A stretch of DNA of 19,017 nucleotides from an uncultured Collinsella sp. GTDB taxonomy: Bacteria; Actinomycetota; Coriobacteriia; Coriobacteriales; Coriobacteriaceae. Below, one piece after another: positions 6,749 through 14,552 of the stretch. The notes under the pieces were generated by a model, which did not search any database, was not told the DNA's origin, and saw only the letters and a program-made list of their open reading frames with translations. Positions within the stretch are counted from its first letter, which is position 1, and each line of letters starts with the position of its first letter. A program made the position numbers and the translations under genes. The stretch lies in NCBI GenBank assembly GCA_900548565.1, contig URKV01000023.1, positions 1 through 19,017 on the forward strand, given 5' to 3'.

Positions 6749-9700
6749 ATGTCCAAGCGACTAAAACAGAAGTCCGTGGCGCTTGCCATTGCCGTAGCCG
6801 TCTGCACGTTAGCGATGGGACTCCTACTCGCCTCGATGCAAACGCGTCTATCGCAAGAGGAATACGCTTTGGAATTCGATCGCGTTGCCGCTGAACTCCC
6901 CGATCTCGTTAAAACGGCTCAGTCGGAAACGAAAGACAACACCCAAACATTTGATGACTTGTATCGTACGCGTGCCGCAAGCATCGCATTTATGGCGGCC
7001 AACAATGCCGGTTATGAAGCGACCGATGCCAAAATGGCCGAGTTCAAGGACCTGCTCAAGGTCGATAACGTTCTCATTACCCGACGTGACGGCTCCATCA
7101 TCGCCAAAGCGGCTGACACCAAAGCCGATTTCAGCCGCGCCCGCTTTAACCAGCTACGTCAGTGCTTCGAGACCGGCAAGCCCTCCGATCCAGTTGAGAT
7201 CGATCTTCCCGATCAAGACTGGGTCATGCGATACTATGCCGCCATAATCGATGACGACACCATGGTCATCGTAGAGCAAAATCCCCAAGAGCTGCACGCC
7301 CTTGTCAAGGACACCGGCTCGACCGAGAGCATGCTCAAGAACATCTCGCTCGGCAGCCACGGATATGTCCTCGCCGTATCGGCAAAAACGCACCTGATCA
7401 CCTACCATCCCGATCAGAACATGATAGGTACCGATGCGCTCGACAACGGCATCGACATGGGCAATCTTGAGGACGGCAAGACATTCATCACTTCCGTCAA
7501 AAACACAAGCCTGTATTGTCGCGTCAAGTTGGTCGATGACACCTATTACATTCTCGCCATTCCCGAAAGCGATACCGCCTCCGCGCGCAACATCACCGTG
7601 GGTGTCATCCTCTTTGCCTTCATCACAATCGTCGCCGCCGTGGCACTCTATGACCTGTTTGTCCTAGCGGATGACGAACATGACGACCACGGGCATCGCG
7701 AATACGTCAAGATCGGTCGCGGCCTTCGGTTTAGCCCCTCCGTGGGCAGGCGCGCAACAGCCTTGTCCATTGCAGGACTCGTCTTACTTTTGGCAGTAAC
7801 CTTCTATATGCAAACGCTCTTTGCCCTTTCGAGCCAGGTGACGGTCAATCGAGAGCGCTTAGAGCAGATCGATCAAACGCTCAAAAATAATGCGCTGCGC
7901 GAGGATGAACTTACGAGCCAATATAGCGAGCACTATGCCACTGCCTGCCACATTATCGCCTACATCATTGAGCACAATCCAGAGCTCGCCACGCGAGCCG
8001 ACCTGCACAGCTTGGCAAAAACGTTCAACATCGAGTCAATTTATCTCTACGACGGCGACGGCAATATGACGATCTCGAGCACGTCGCAGCGATCCTACAG
8101 CCTTTCGACCAAGTACGGTGACTCCTCCTACGAGTTCCGCTCGCTTTTGGGCGGCAAGGATGAATATATACAGCCCCTCTCTATCAACAGAACCACCGGC
8201 GAGACATATCAGTACATCGGAGTCGCACTCTACGATCAGGATGGCATTGCAGACGGAATCGTGCAGATTGCCGTGCGCCCCATGCGCTTAGAAGAAATGC
8301 TCAAGAGCACCAAGATCGACGCGGTGCTCGATGGCATCAAGGCGGGCGCCGGAGGCTTCGCCTTTGCAATCGAGAAAAAAGACGGTACCGTCGCATATCA
8401 TCCCAACGACCTTCTTTTGGGGAAAAAGGCATCCGAAATAGGACTGACTGACGAGCAGCTTGCAGACGGCTTTAGCGACTTCGTCTACATCGACAACCAA
8501 AAACTCTACGCCTCCTGCTTGGAGACTGGTGACTATTACGTTTACGTCGCAGCACCCGAAGACTCTTTTATGCACCAGCGCGTTCCGCTCACCATCGCAA
8601 CCGGAGTTATCGCCGCCATTTGCTTTGCCCTTATCTACCCGTTGCTGACACTCGACACCATAAAAGTCGAAGAAAAGCGTTCGAAGCGCGAAGACGATTT
8701 CGCGACAAGGCGGCACAACATCACCGTCACGACGCCCGACGGCCGTGTCAAACACAGCGAAAGCGCCATTGGCCGATGGCTCAACATCTCCTTTAAATGG
8801 GAGGACAAAACCCCCGAGCAAAAACTCGGCACAGTCCTTAGATGGTTTACCGGCATCGCGGTGTTTATCGTCTTTTTGGCCGTCTTGCTTAAAGACGCTC
8901 TGTTTGGCCCGAATTCGGTATTTACCTATATCCTAGGTAACGACTGGCAGCACGGTCTCAACATATTCGCGCTCACCGCTTCAATCATGTACGCCTGTGT
9001 GGCTCTCACAGTGTGCGCTATCGCGCAGGCGCTTCTTCGCATGTTGTCCAATGTGCTTGGAGCGCGCGGCGAGACGATATGCCGACTTCTCTCGAGCCTG
9101 ACAAAATACGGGACTCTCATCGCTATGCTCTATTGGTGCCTCGGTGTTTTGGGTGTCGATACCGCAACGCTTTTAGCCTCGGCAGGCATCATCACGCTCG
9201 CCGTCTCCTTTGGAGCCAAAGACCTCATCACGGACATCTTATGCGGGCTCTTTATTATCTTTGAAGGCGAGTTCCGCGTTGGAGACGTCATCTCGGTTGG
9301 CGGCAATACCGGCACCGTTATGGAGATTGGCGTGCGAACCACAAAGATCAATGACGGCAACGGCAATGTTCTGCTCCTGCGCAACAGCTCGATTTCGAAT
9401 GTCACCAACATGACCAAACTTAATTCTTACGCCAGTATAGATATCACCATCCCGGTGGGAGAATCTCTACCCTATGTCGAAAAGGTGCTTAAAGACGAGC
9501 TCAAAAGCGTGCATGACCGCGTTCCCGCCATTATCGATGGCCCCTTCTACAAGGGCGTGGTCGACCTTAGCAGCGCCGCTATGACCATTCGCGTCGTCGC
9601 CACCTGCAAGGAGACCGATCGCGGCGGCGTCATGCGTTCTTTGCGCCGTGAGGTAAAGCTCATGCTTTCCCGCCGCGACATCGCCCCCTATCAACTCGTT

Positions 9701-9832
9701 TTCGATCATTGCGATGCCGACGAGTCCGCCTCAAGGGAAGCTACCGCTGAAGAACTCGCCGAAGCGGACGAGTTTAGCGAAGAGCAGAAACTCGCCTCGC
9801 AAGACCTGGGTAATGAACCTACCAATCAGTAA
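6749..9832 (+). CDS. Dual Cache-sensor MscS-type mechanosensitive channel
   Basis: A 1,027-residue membrane protein. Order: helix 9-30; first extracytoplasmic sensor about 31-280; helices 283-305 and 338-360; second sensor about 361-608; helix 612-634; helices near 698-718, 738-762 and 786-802; pore helix about 806-838; MscS beta domain about 840-890; MscS C-terminal domain to about 985; acidic tail 988-1027. Both sensors end with a Cache-like signature (ITYHPDQNMIG at 217-227, VAYHPNDLLLG at 548-558), and their last 75 residues resemble each other. The MscS core is clear: a small-residue-rich pore helix, FEGEFRVGDVISVGGNTGTV, and RNSSISNVTNMT. Classical MscS has about 286 residues, so roughly 690 are sensory addition. 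AAGGAAG lies 7 bases before the ATG. Likely role (inferred): a channel tuned by small ligands as well as membrane tension, in an operon with the lipoprotein. Confidence 0.88.
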   Translation: MSKRLKQKSVALAIAVAVCTLAMGLLLASMQTRLSQEEYALEFDRVAAELPDLVKTAQSETKDNTQTFDDLYRTRAASIAFMAANNAGYEATDAKMAEFKDLLKVDNVLITRRDGSIIAKAADTKADFSRARFNQLRQCFETGKPSDPVEIDLPDQDWVMRYYAAIIDDDTMVIVEQNPQELHALVKDTGSTESMLKNISLGSHGYVLAVSAKTHLITYHPDQNMIGTDALDNGIDMGNLEDGKTFITSVKNTSLYCRVKLVDDTYYILAIPESDTASARNITVGVILFAFITIVAAVALYDLFVLADDEHDDHGHREYVKIGRGLRFSPSVGRRATALSIAGLVLLLAVTFYMQTLFALSSQVTVNRERLEQIDQTLKNNALREDELTSQYSEHYATACHIIAYIIEHNPELATRADLHSLAKTFNIESIYLYDGDGNMTISSTSQRSYSLSTKYGDSSYEFRSLLGGKDEYIQPLSINRTTGETYQYIGVALYDQDGIADGIVQIAVRPMRLEEMLKSTKIDAVLDGIKAGAGGFAFAIEKKDGTVAYHPNDLLLGKKASEIGLTDEQLADGFSDFVYIDNQKLYASCLETGDYYVYVAAPEDSFMHQRVPLTIATGVIAAICFALIYPLLTLDTIKVEEKRSKREDDFATRRHNITVTTPDGRVKHSESAIGRWLNISFKWEDKTPEQKLGTVLRWFTGIAVFIVFLAVLLKDALFGPNSVFTYILGNDWQHGLNIFALTASIMYACVALTVCAIAQALLRMLSNVLGARGETICRLLSSLTKYGTLIAMLYWCLGVLGVDTATLLASAGIITLAVSFGAKDLITDILCGLFIIFEGEFRVGDVISVGGNTGTVMEIGVRTTKINDGNGNVLLLRNSSISNVTNMTKLNSYASIDITIPVGESLPYVEKVLKDELKSVHDRVPAIIDGPFYKGVVDLSSAAMTIRVVATCKETDRGGVMRSLRREVKLMLSRRDIAPYQLVFDHCDADESASREATAEELAEADEFSEEQKLASQDLGNEPTNQ

Positions 9833-9892
9833 TTCATGGCACCGGGCAACACCCGCACGGCGCCATTAAGGCTCAAGGGAAAGGAACTGAAC

Positions 9893-10291
9893 ATGAGCAA
9901 CAATCGTAAAGTCCTAAAGGTCATGTCCATCATCTATGTAGTGGGAGGTATTTTTAGCATCGCCGCGGGCGCGTTGGCACTCACTGCAGCTTCGGGCGAC
10001 GCCAGCGGCGATCTCTCGGTCTACAGCGTTGTCGTCATCGTGATGGGCATCGTCGAAATCATCGCTGCCGCGTTGGGCATCCGCGCCTCAAATAACCCCA
10101 GCAAGATTGGTGTCGTTTGGGTCTGGGCTATCATTTGCCTGGTATGCGCCGTTGTGAGCCTGCTGCTTTCCGAGCCCTTCTTGGGCGGAGTCGGCACCAG
10201 CGCCACCGATGTTACCGCCGTGGTCGTAAGTGCCGTGTACTTCGTTTTCGCCAACCGCGTTAAAAAGGAAAGCCAGGAGCGCCTGAGCTAG
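9893..10291 (+). CDS. Four-helix small membrane protein (paralogue 1)
   Basis: A 132-residue protein with four predicted membrane helices at about 10-31, 43-63, 71-92 and 102-121, a basic N-terminus (MSNNRKVLKV) and a charged C-terminal tail (NRVKKESQERLS). It is clearly related to the protein at 11612-12013: same length, same MS..RK.LK start, a (K/N)NPSxxG-like loop near 66-72 and a final helix with VVYD/VYFVF. The family is not recognised and no function is claimed. Start ATG 9893 has AAAGGAA upstream; an ATG at 9836 lacks a ribosome site. It follows the Cache-MscS gene by 60 bases and may be the last gene of that operon, ending at the strong terminator at 10328. Confidence 0.75.
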   Translation: MSNNRKVLKVMSIIYVVGGIFSIAAGALALTAASGDASGDLSVYSVVVIVMGIVEIIAAALGIRASNNPSKIGVVWVWAIICLVCAVVSLLLSEPFLGGVGTSATDVTAVVVSAVYFVFANRVKKESQERLS

Positions 10292-10327
10292 GGTATCTGA
10301 CCTGCCTGCGCAGAGCGCCGTATATGA

Positions 10328-10373
10328 AAACCGCCCTCCGTTTCTCGAGCAGACAAGAAACGGAGGGCGGTTT
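10328..10373. terminator. Strong bidirectional terminator
   Basis: An 18-base perfect stem (10328-10345 with 10356-10373) around a 10-base loop, A's at the left and T's at the right. It lies between the convergent four-helix protein gene and the LysR gene. The 106 bases from here to 10479 show no convincing gene. Confidence 0.9.
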
Positions 10374-10479
10374 ACTGTGGATAGTCTTTGCATTCATTCG
10401 GTTGCCACGGCACGGCACAATCGACAGCATAATGCCAGACACGACCGGGCCGACAGCGGCAAGCGCGTCAACAAATGTG

Positions 10480-11418
10480 CTAGCGAGCAGCAGACCCGTT
10501 GGCACAGCCCACCATGCGAATCAAGTAGTTCTCTACGACGTGATAAGCTTGGGACTTTTCATCTTTAAGGGAAACTAAGCACACCGGAACCGTCAGGGCC
10601 CCTTCGCCCACAATGGGAACAATCTCAAACCCACTTGCAACCTGACCGGGAACGGGAAGAATGGCATTTAAGAAATAGCCGCGCTCGGCCGTCAAAAACG
10701 CCCCAACTTGAGCGGGGCTATCGATAACGCGCGTCTCACCTAGGACATCGTGGCTATTGTACTGCCAAAAAATCGAGTTGTTAAAGCTATCGAACGCAGT
10801 CGACTGTCCCACCGGATAGGAGCTCAGATCAGCCACAGTCACAAAGGGCCTCTTGCCGAGCGGATGGTCGGCAGCGACGAAAATACCCGTGGGCAGAGTT
10901 CCCAGCTGTTCGCAGTCATCATTGGTATTGTCATATGTACCCACCGTAAGCAAGGCATCAAGGCCGCCCTGCTCGAGCTCCTGCTGGGCAACTCCGGGAT
11001 GCACAGTGCAAAACTTCACCCGCACGCGCACACCACGCATGATAAGCGCAGATAGCCCCTTATATAGCTTATCCTCGTTATCGAATGCGGGAGCGCACAG
11101 GCCAATCGAGAGTTCCGGCATCGCTTGCGGACCAGAGGCCGACGAGACGGTCAGGTCACATCCAGACGGGTCAAAGTTTTCAACCTCGCGATATGCTTCG
11201 ACGGCGGGGCGAGCCTTGGCATAAAAGCTGCGGCCGGCCTGAGTCGGCCTGACACCGCTACTTCCACGCTCAAAAAACTGAACGTTAAAAAACTGCTCGA
11301 GCTCGCTAATTGACTTGGAAATGGCCTGAACGGTCACGTTGCGCTGTTGCGCCGCAGCAGTAAAACTCTTCGTCTCGAATACGGCGACAAAATAGCCAAC
11401 CTGCTTGATATTCACCAT
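10480..11418 (-). CDS. LysR-family transcriptional regulator
   Basis: A 312-residue DNA-binding regulator. The N-terminal winged helix-turn-helix spans about residues 1-60 (FVAVFETKSFTAAAQQRNVT, then QAISKSISELEQFF), with the usual FERG and R.T.AG that close the domain. The effector-binding domain begins at about 90. The linker and effector core (FVAADHPLGKRPFVTVADLS) match the family. Start ATG 11418 is preceded by AGAGGTGA. It is divergent from the second four-helix protein gene (193 bases apart), which makes that gene its most likely target; a GTTTAA-N5-TTAAAC dyad lies just upstream of its own start. The effector is unknown. Confidence 0.88.
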   Translation of the reverse strand: MVNIKQVGYFVAVFETKSFTAAAQQRNVTVQAISKSISELEQFFNVQFFERGSSGVRPTQAGRSFYAKARPAVEAYREVENFDPSGCDLTVSSASGPQAMPELSIGLCAPAFDNEDKLYKGLSALIMRGVRVRVKFCTVHPGVAQQELEQGGLDALLTVGTYDNTNDDCEQLGTLPTGIFVAADHPLGKRPFVTVADLSSYPVGQSTAFDSFNNSIFWQYNSHDVLGETRVIDSPAQVGAFLTAERGYFLNAILPVPGQVASGFEIVPIVGEGALTVPVCLVSLKDEKSQAYHVVENYLIRMVGCANGSAAR

Positions 11419-11438
11419 TCACCTCTAAAAAATGCACA

Positions 11439-11455
11439 GTTTAATCCAGTTAAAC
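11439..11455. promoter_or_regulatory. Dyad in the LysR / membrane-protein intergenic region
   Basis: GTTTAA-TCCAG-TTAAAC is a 17-base perfect inverted repeat 21 bases upstream of the LysR start. Its size and place fit an autoregulatory LysR site. Further on, TACAAT at 11541-11546 could be a -10 box for the plus-strand gene, but no clear -35 was found. The remaining sequence of the 193-base gap shows no gene. Confidence 0.4.
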
Positions 11456-11611
11456 AAAAACCTAGCACAGCGCAAGTGCCATCCCTGTCATGAGCGGAGC
11501 ATTCAACTATTGGATGAACGTACACAGCACCTGGTTGAATTACAATATGCTTCGCGACATGCGTCATGCGTGCGCATCAAATACGTCATGTCCACTTCGA
11601 AAGGACCAGCT

Positions 11612-12013
11612 ATGAGCTACACTCGCAAGACACTCAAAATACTTGCCCTCATTTACTTTGTTTTGGGCATCGCCAGCCTCGTCATCGCCGGCGTCGGCAT
11701 CGCCAACGGCAGCCTCGATTCCAAGTATGGGTCGAACGCCATGCTCGCCGCGGCCGTACTTGTCATCAAAGGTCTTGTCGATCTTGCGGCAGGCGTCGCC
11801 GGCATCAAGGGCGCCAACAAGCCCTCGCAGGTGGATGGCGCGTTTAAGCTCGGCATCGTTGCCGCACTCGCCACGATTGCGCAGGCCGTGCTCACGCTTC
11901 CCGCACTCGGCGGCAGCGCCGTCAATATCGGCGCCTTTGTCATCGTGGTCTACGACCTGTTCTTTGTTCAGCAGGCGCACGCCGTCAAGGCCGAGAACAA
12001 GGACCGCCTGTAA
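11612..12013 (+). CDS. Four-helix small membrane protein (paralogue 2)
   Basis: A 133-residue protein with membrane helices at about 9-31, 42-66, 77-96 and 103-120, and a charged tail (VKAENKDRL). It is the intact relative of both the gene at 9893 and the remnant at 5411, making three members in 6.6 kb. No known domain is recognised. Start ATG 11612 has AAAGGA six bases upstream; an in-frame ATG at 11432 would add a polar, non-membrane stretch without a ribosome site. It is divergent from the LysR gene and ends in a clear terminator convergent with rlmA. Confidence 0.78.
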   Translation: MSYTRKTLKILALIYFVLGIASLVIAGVGIANGSLDSKYGSNAMLAAAVLVIKGLVDLAAGVAGIKGANKPSQVDGAFKLGIVAALATIAQAVLTLPALGGSAVNIGAFVIVVYDLFFVQQAHAVKAENKDRL

Positions 12014-12051
12014 GCGCTCGCTTCTCATAGCCTCTGCAGCCAAGCAACTAA

Positions 12052-12090
12052 AAAGGGCCGATCGCACATCTCCGCGGTCGGCCCTTTGCA
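12052..12090 (+). terminator. Rho-independent terminator after paralogue 2
   Basis: AAAGGGCCGA (12052-12061) pairs perfectly with TCGGCCCTTT (12078-12087) around a 16-base loop, 38 bases after the stop codon. A-rich and T-rich outer arms suit termination both ways, between two convergent genes. Confidence 0.8.
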
Positions 12091-12103
12091 TTTGCCCAGA
12101 TAA

Positions 12104-12140
12104 AACCTGCCAAAATAAACCTGTCCCTTTTTGGTAGGTT
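12104..12140. repeat. Extragenic hairpin element, copy 2
   Basis: AACCTGCCAAAA pairs with TTTTGGTAGGTT with one G-T pair; the loop again contains CCTGTCCC. The right arm overlaps the rlmA stop codon (12139-12141). See 5634-5670 for the perfect copy. Confidence 0.55.
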
Positions 12141-12951
12141 AGTGGCGGTATTCGGCGATGATGAAGTCGATGTCGGTTTGAAGGGTGTCCAAGTTTGCCA
12201 GGCGCTCTTTGTCGGCAGGGCGCGTGCGGTAGTAGTACGGCGTCATCTGGAACACCGCCTCGATGTCAGCCTGGGTCTGAAGCATAATGTTCGCAGACAC
12301 CCGCTGCGTTCCGACCAACTCGAGCTCGGTAGTCTTCGGCAGCTTTTCATCGTTGAGATATGGCGTGTCGTAGAGCACCTCCTTGAGCCCAAAGAGATGA
12401 CGGGCACCCGGCACCACGGTATAGAGCGAACCCTCGGGCGCCAGCACGCGGGCAAACTCGCGCTCGTTAAAGGGAGCAAAGAGCTCAGTCACCATATCGA
12501 AGGCGCCATCGGCCACGGGGATGTCCTTCATATTGGCCACAAAGTAGGTCGCATCGCCGCGCTTGGCGGCCAGGCGCACCATCTCTTTGCCCAGGTCGAA
12601 ACCGTAAGCATCCACGCCCGGCACCGCACCCATGGCACTCGTGTAATAGCCCTCGCCACAGCAAATATCGAGCAAGGTCATGGGGACGCCTGCAGACGCC
12701 GCGCGCCCAGACACCCGCTCGCGCACCAGCTCGACCATCGCATCGCGCAACGGCGCGTAGTATCCACGGTTCAGAAAGTCACGACGGCTGCGCGCCTGCG
12801 ACTTGGGATCACCCATGGAGTCGCCGCTCTTGGACGAGCGCAGCAGATAGAGATAGCCCTCGCGCGCACGGTCAAATCGGTGTCCGCCCGCGCATGCAGC
12901 ACCGCGCTCGTCGTCCACCAACGGTTCATGGCAAACGGGACACAACAACAT
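12139..12951 (-). CDS. rlmA: 23S rRNA (guanine-N1)-methyltransferase RlmA-type
   Basis: A 270-residue SAM-dependent methyltransferase of the RlmA (RrmA)/TlrB family, which makes m1G745 or m1G748 in helix 35 of 23S rRNA. The N-terminal zinc finger is complete: Cys4, Cys7, Cys20 and His24, followed by the family signature FDRAREGYLYLL at 26-37 and the GDS...R..FL.RGYYAPLRD block at 44-70. SAM motif I is LLDICCGEGYY at 93-103. Further matches are VPGARHLFGLKEVLYD and FQMTPYYYRTRP. In Gram-positives, TlrB-type enzymes target G748 and affect tylosin binding; which base this one methylates cannot be read from the sequence. The ATG at 12951 has AAGGAG five bases upstream. A C-terminal fragment of a second copy lies at 5672-5728. 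Confidence 0.92.
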   Translation of the reverse strand: MLLCPVCHEPLVDDERGAACAGGHRFDRAREGYLYLLRSSKSGDSMGDPKSQARSRRDFLNRGYYAPLRDAMVELVRERVSGRAASAGVPMTLLDICCGEGYYTSAMGAVPGVDAYGFDLGKEMVRLAAKRGDATYFVANMKDIPVADGAFDMVTELFAPFNEREFARVLAPEGSLYTVVPGARHLFGLKEVLYDTPYLNDEKLPKTTELELVGTQRVSANIMLQTQADIEAVFQMTPYYYRTRPADKERLANLDTLQTDIDFIIAEYRH

Positions 12952-13025
12952 GGCAACTCCTTAGCGCGAACAACACAACGCCCACCATTGTCGCACGCCT
13001 TCCCCACCTAGTCATAGAAGAGACA

Positions 13026-13074
13026 AGGAGTGTCCCCAGCTGCCGGCAGAAAAGGAACGTCCCTAAGTGCCGGC
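13026..13074. repeat. Two imperfect 22-base direct repeats between rlmA and the MATE gene
   Basis: Bases 13026-13047 and 13053-13074 match at 17 of 22 positions, sharing AGGA, GTCCC and TGCCGGC, with a 27-base period. The shared GTCCC followed by a TGCC(G)G arm resembles the hairpin elements at 5634 and 12104, which suggests a dispersed extragenic repeat family. The remainder of 12952-13142 shows no gene. Confidence 0.55.
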
Positions 13075-13142
13075 TGGCTGCATTAGGAGTATCATCGTCT
13101 GCGCAAATAAGCACGAAAGAGCATATTAGAGATTGAGAGCGT

Positions 13143-14525
13143 ATGGCAGACACCGCATCTAAGCACATTGACATGACTACCGGCTCGCTGTGGCGCAATA
13201 TTCCCCTGTTCGCCTTCCCCGTAGCCGCCACGAGCATCTTGGAGCAGCTGTCGAACCTCATCGCCACGGTCATCATCGGTAACTTCTCGGGCGACCAGGG
13301 AACCCTCGCCATGGCGGCGGTCGGCTCCAATGTTCCGCTTACCAGTCTTATGCTCAACCTTTTTATTGGCATGTCGCTTGGCTCCAACGTGGTCATCGCC
13401 AACGCTATCGGCCGCAACGATCAGAACATGGTCAAACGCGCCGTCCATACCTCGATTTTAATGGCGCTCGTGGGCTTTGTCGTCATCGCACTGGGCGAGA
13501 TCTTTGCCGAGCCCATGCTCGCTGCGCTCAACGTGCCTGCCGAGACCATGCCGCTCGCTTCGCTCTACCTGCGCGTCTTTTTGCTCAGCATGCCCTCGAT
13601 CTTACTCTACAACTTTGAGGCCGCGATCTTCCGCTCCGTCGGCATCACCCGCATGCCGCTGCAGGCACTTGCCGTGTCCACCGTCCTCAACATTGGCCTG
13701 GACCTCATCTTTGTCCCCGTACTCCACTGGGGCGTCGCGGGCGTCGCCATCGCCACCGCCATCGCCTACACCGTCAGCGCCGCTACGCTCTTTATCCGCC
13801 TGCTCAAGACCGACTCCGTCGTCCGCGTCACCCCACGCGACTTAGGCTTAGACCCCGTCGCCCTCAAGCGCATCGTCAAGATCGGCCTGCCCGCCGGCAT
13901 CCAAAGCGCTGTCTTTGCCGTCGCCAACATCATCATCCAGTCCGCCATCAACAGCTTGGGCACCGAGGTCATGGCGGCATCGAGCGCTGCCATGAGCCTG
14001 GAGTACGTGTGCTACAACCTGCTCAACAGCTTTAGCCAGGCCTGCACCACCTTTGTGGGACAAAACCACGGTGCCCGCCAAATCGACCGCTGCACCAAGA
14101 CGCTCAAGGTCTGCCTGGTCGAAGGCGGTATCGTCGCGCTCACCACCATCGTCATCATCGTAGGCTTGGGACGCGAAATCCTGGCGCTGTTCAACAGCGA
14201 CCCCAACATCGTCTCGATCGGCTATATCCGCGTGTGCTCGATCTTCCCTGCCTACGCCTTTAGCATGTTCTACGAAAACATGTCCGGCTACCTGCGCGGC
14301 TTTGGCATCTCGCTCATGCCCGCCCTCATCACCATGATCTGCGTCTGCGGCATCCGCTTCTATTGGGTATTCTGCGTGTTCCCGCACTTCCGCACCTTTG
14401 CGAACATCATGATGGTCTACCCCATCAGCCTGGGCACCACAGCATTCTTTATGGTCGTGGCGGTGCTACTTTGCCACCCGGCACGCACCTACCGTCTAGC
14501 ACAAGCCAAAGCGACAGCCCGCTAA
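13143..14525 (+). CDS. MATE family efflux transporter
   Basis: A 460-residue, about 12-helix exporter of the multidrug and toxic compound extrusion family, driven by a sodium or proton gradient in the cytoplasmic membrane. Family features are the opening IPLFAFPVAATSILEQL, the ATVIIGNFSG segment after the first helix, and the repeat pattern in the second half beginning KRIVKIGLPAGIQSAVFAVA (about 240-260). FVGQNHGAR and YLRGFGIS also match. Length is typical (440-470). The ribosome site upstream of the ATG is weak (GAGAG). The substrate is unknown. It is convergent with the next LysR gene, with 27 bases between the stops and no clear terminator seen there. Confidence 0.92.
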   Translation: MADTASKHIDMTTGSLWRNIPLFAFPVAATSILEQLSNLIATVIIGNFSGDQGTLAMAAVGSNVPLTSLMLNLFIGMSLGSNVVIANAIGRNDQNMVKRAVHTSILMALVGFVVIALGEIFAEPMLAALNVPAETMPLASLYLRVFLLSMPSILLYNFEAAIFRSVGITRMPLQALAVSTVLNIGLDLIFVPVLHWGVAGVAIATAIAYTVSAATLFIRLLKTDSVVRVTPRDLGLDPVALKRIVKIGLPAGIQSAVFAVANIIIQSAINSLGTEVMAASSAAMSLEYVCYNLLNSFSQACTTFVGQNHGARQIDRCTKTLKVCLVEGGIVALTTIVIIVGLGREILALFNSDPNIVSIGYIRVCSIFPAYAFSMFYENMSGYLRGFGISLMPALITMICVCGIRFYWVFCVFPHFRTFANIMMVYPISLGTTAFFMVVAVLLCHPARTYRLAQAKATAR

Positions 14526-14552
14526 TCGCCACGCTCAACGTCACGCCAGTCA

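Larger units (their letters stand above)
11882..12192. repeat. Direct repeat, right copy (intact junction)
   Basis: This is the counterpart of 5411-5729, here as part of two intact genes: residues 91-133 of the four-helix protein, its terminator, the hairpin element and the 3' end of rlmA. It is probably the template-like version, since both genes continue normally beyond the repeat edges. Confidence 0.8.

Noticed and set aside
10260..10505. An 81-codon minus-strand frame with a hydrophobic start (PTGLLLASTFVDALAAVGPVV)
   Set aside because: It begins inside the LysR 3' end, has only a GTG start without a clear ribosome site, and reads through the strong terminator at 10328-10373. A membrane-protein remnant cannot be excluded but is not supported.
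12142..13011. A 289-codon plus-strand frame opposite rlmA
   Set aside because: It is the antisense shadow of a clearly conserved gene and is rich in His, Arg and Ala without domain features.
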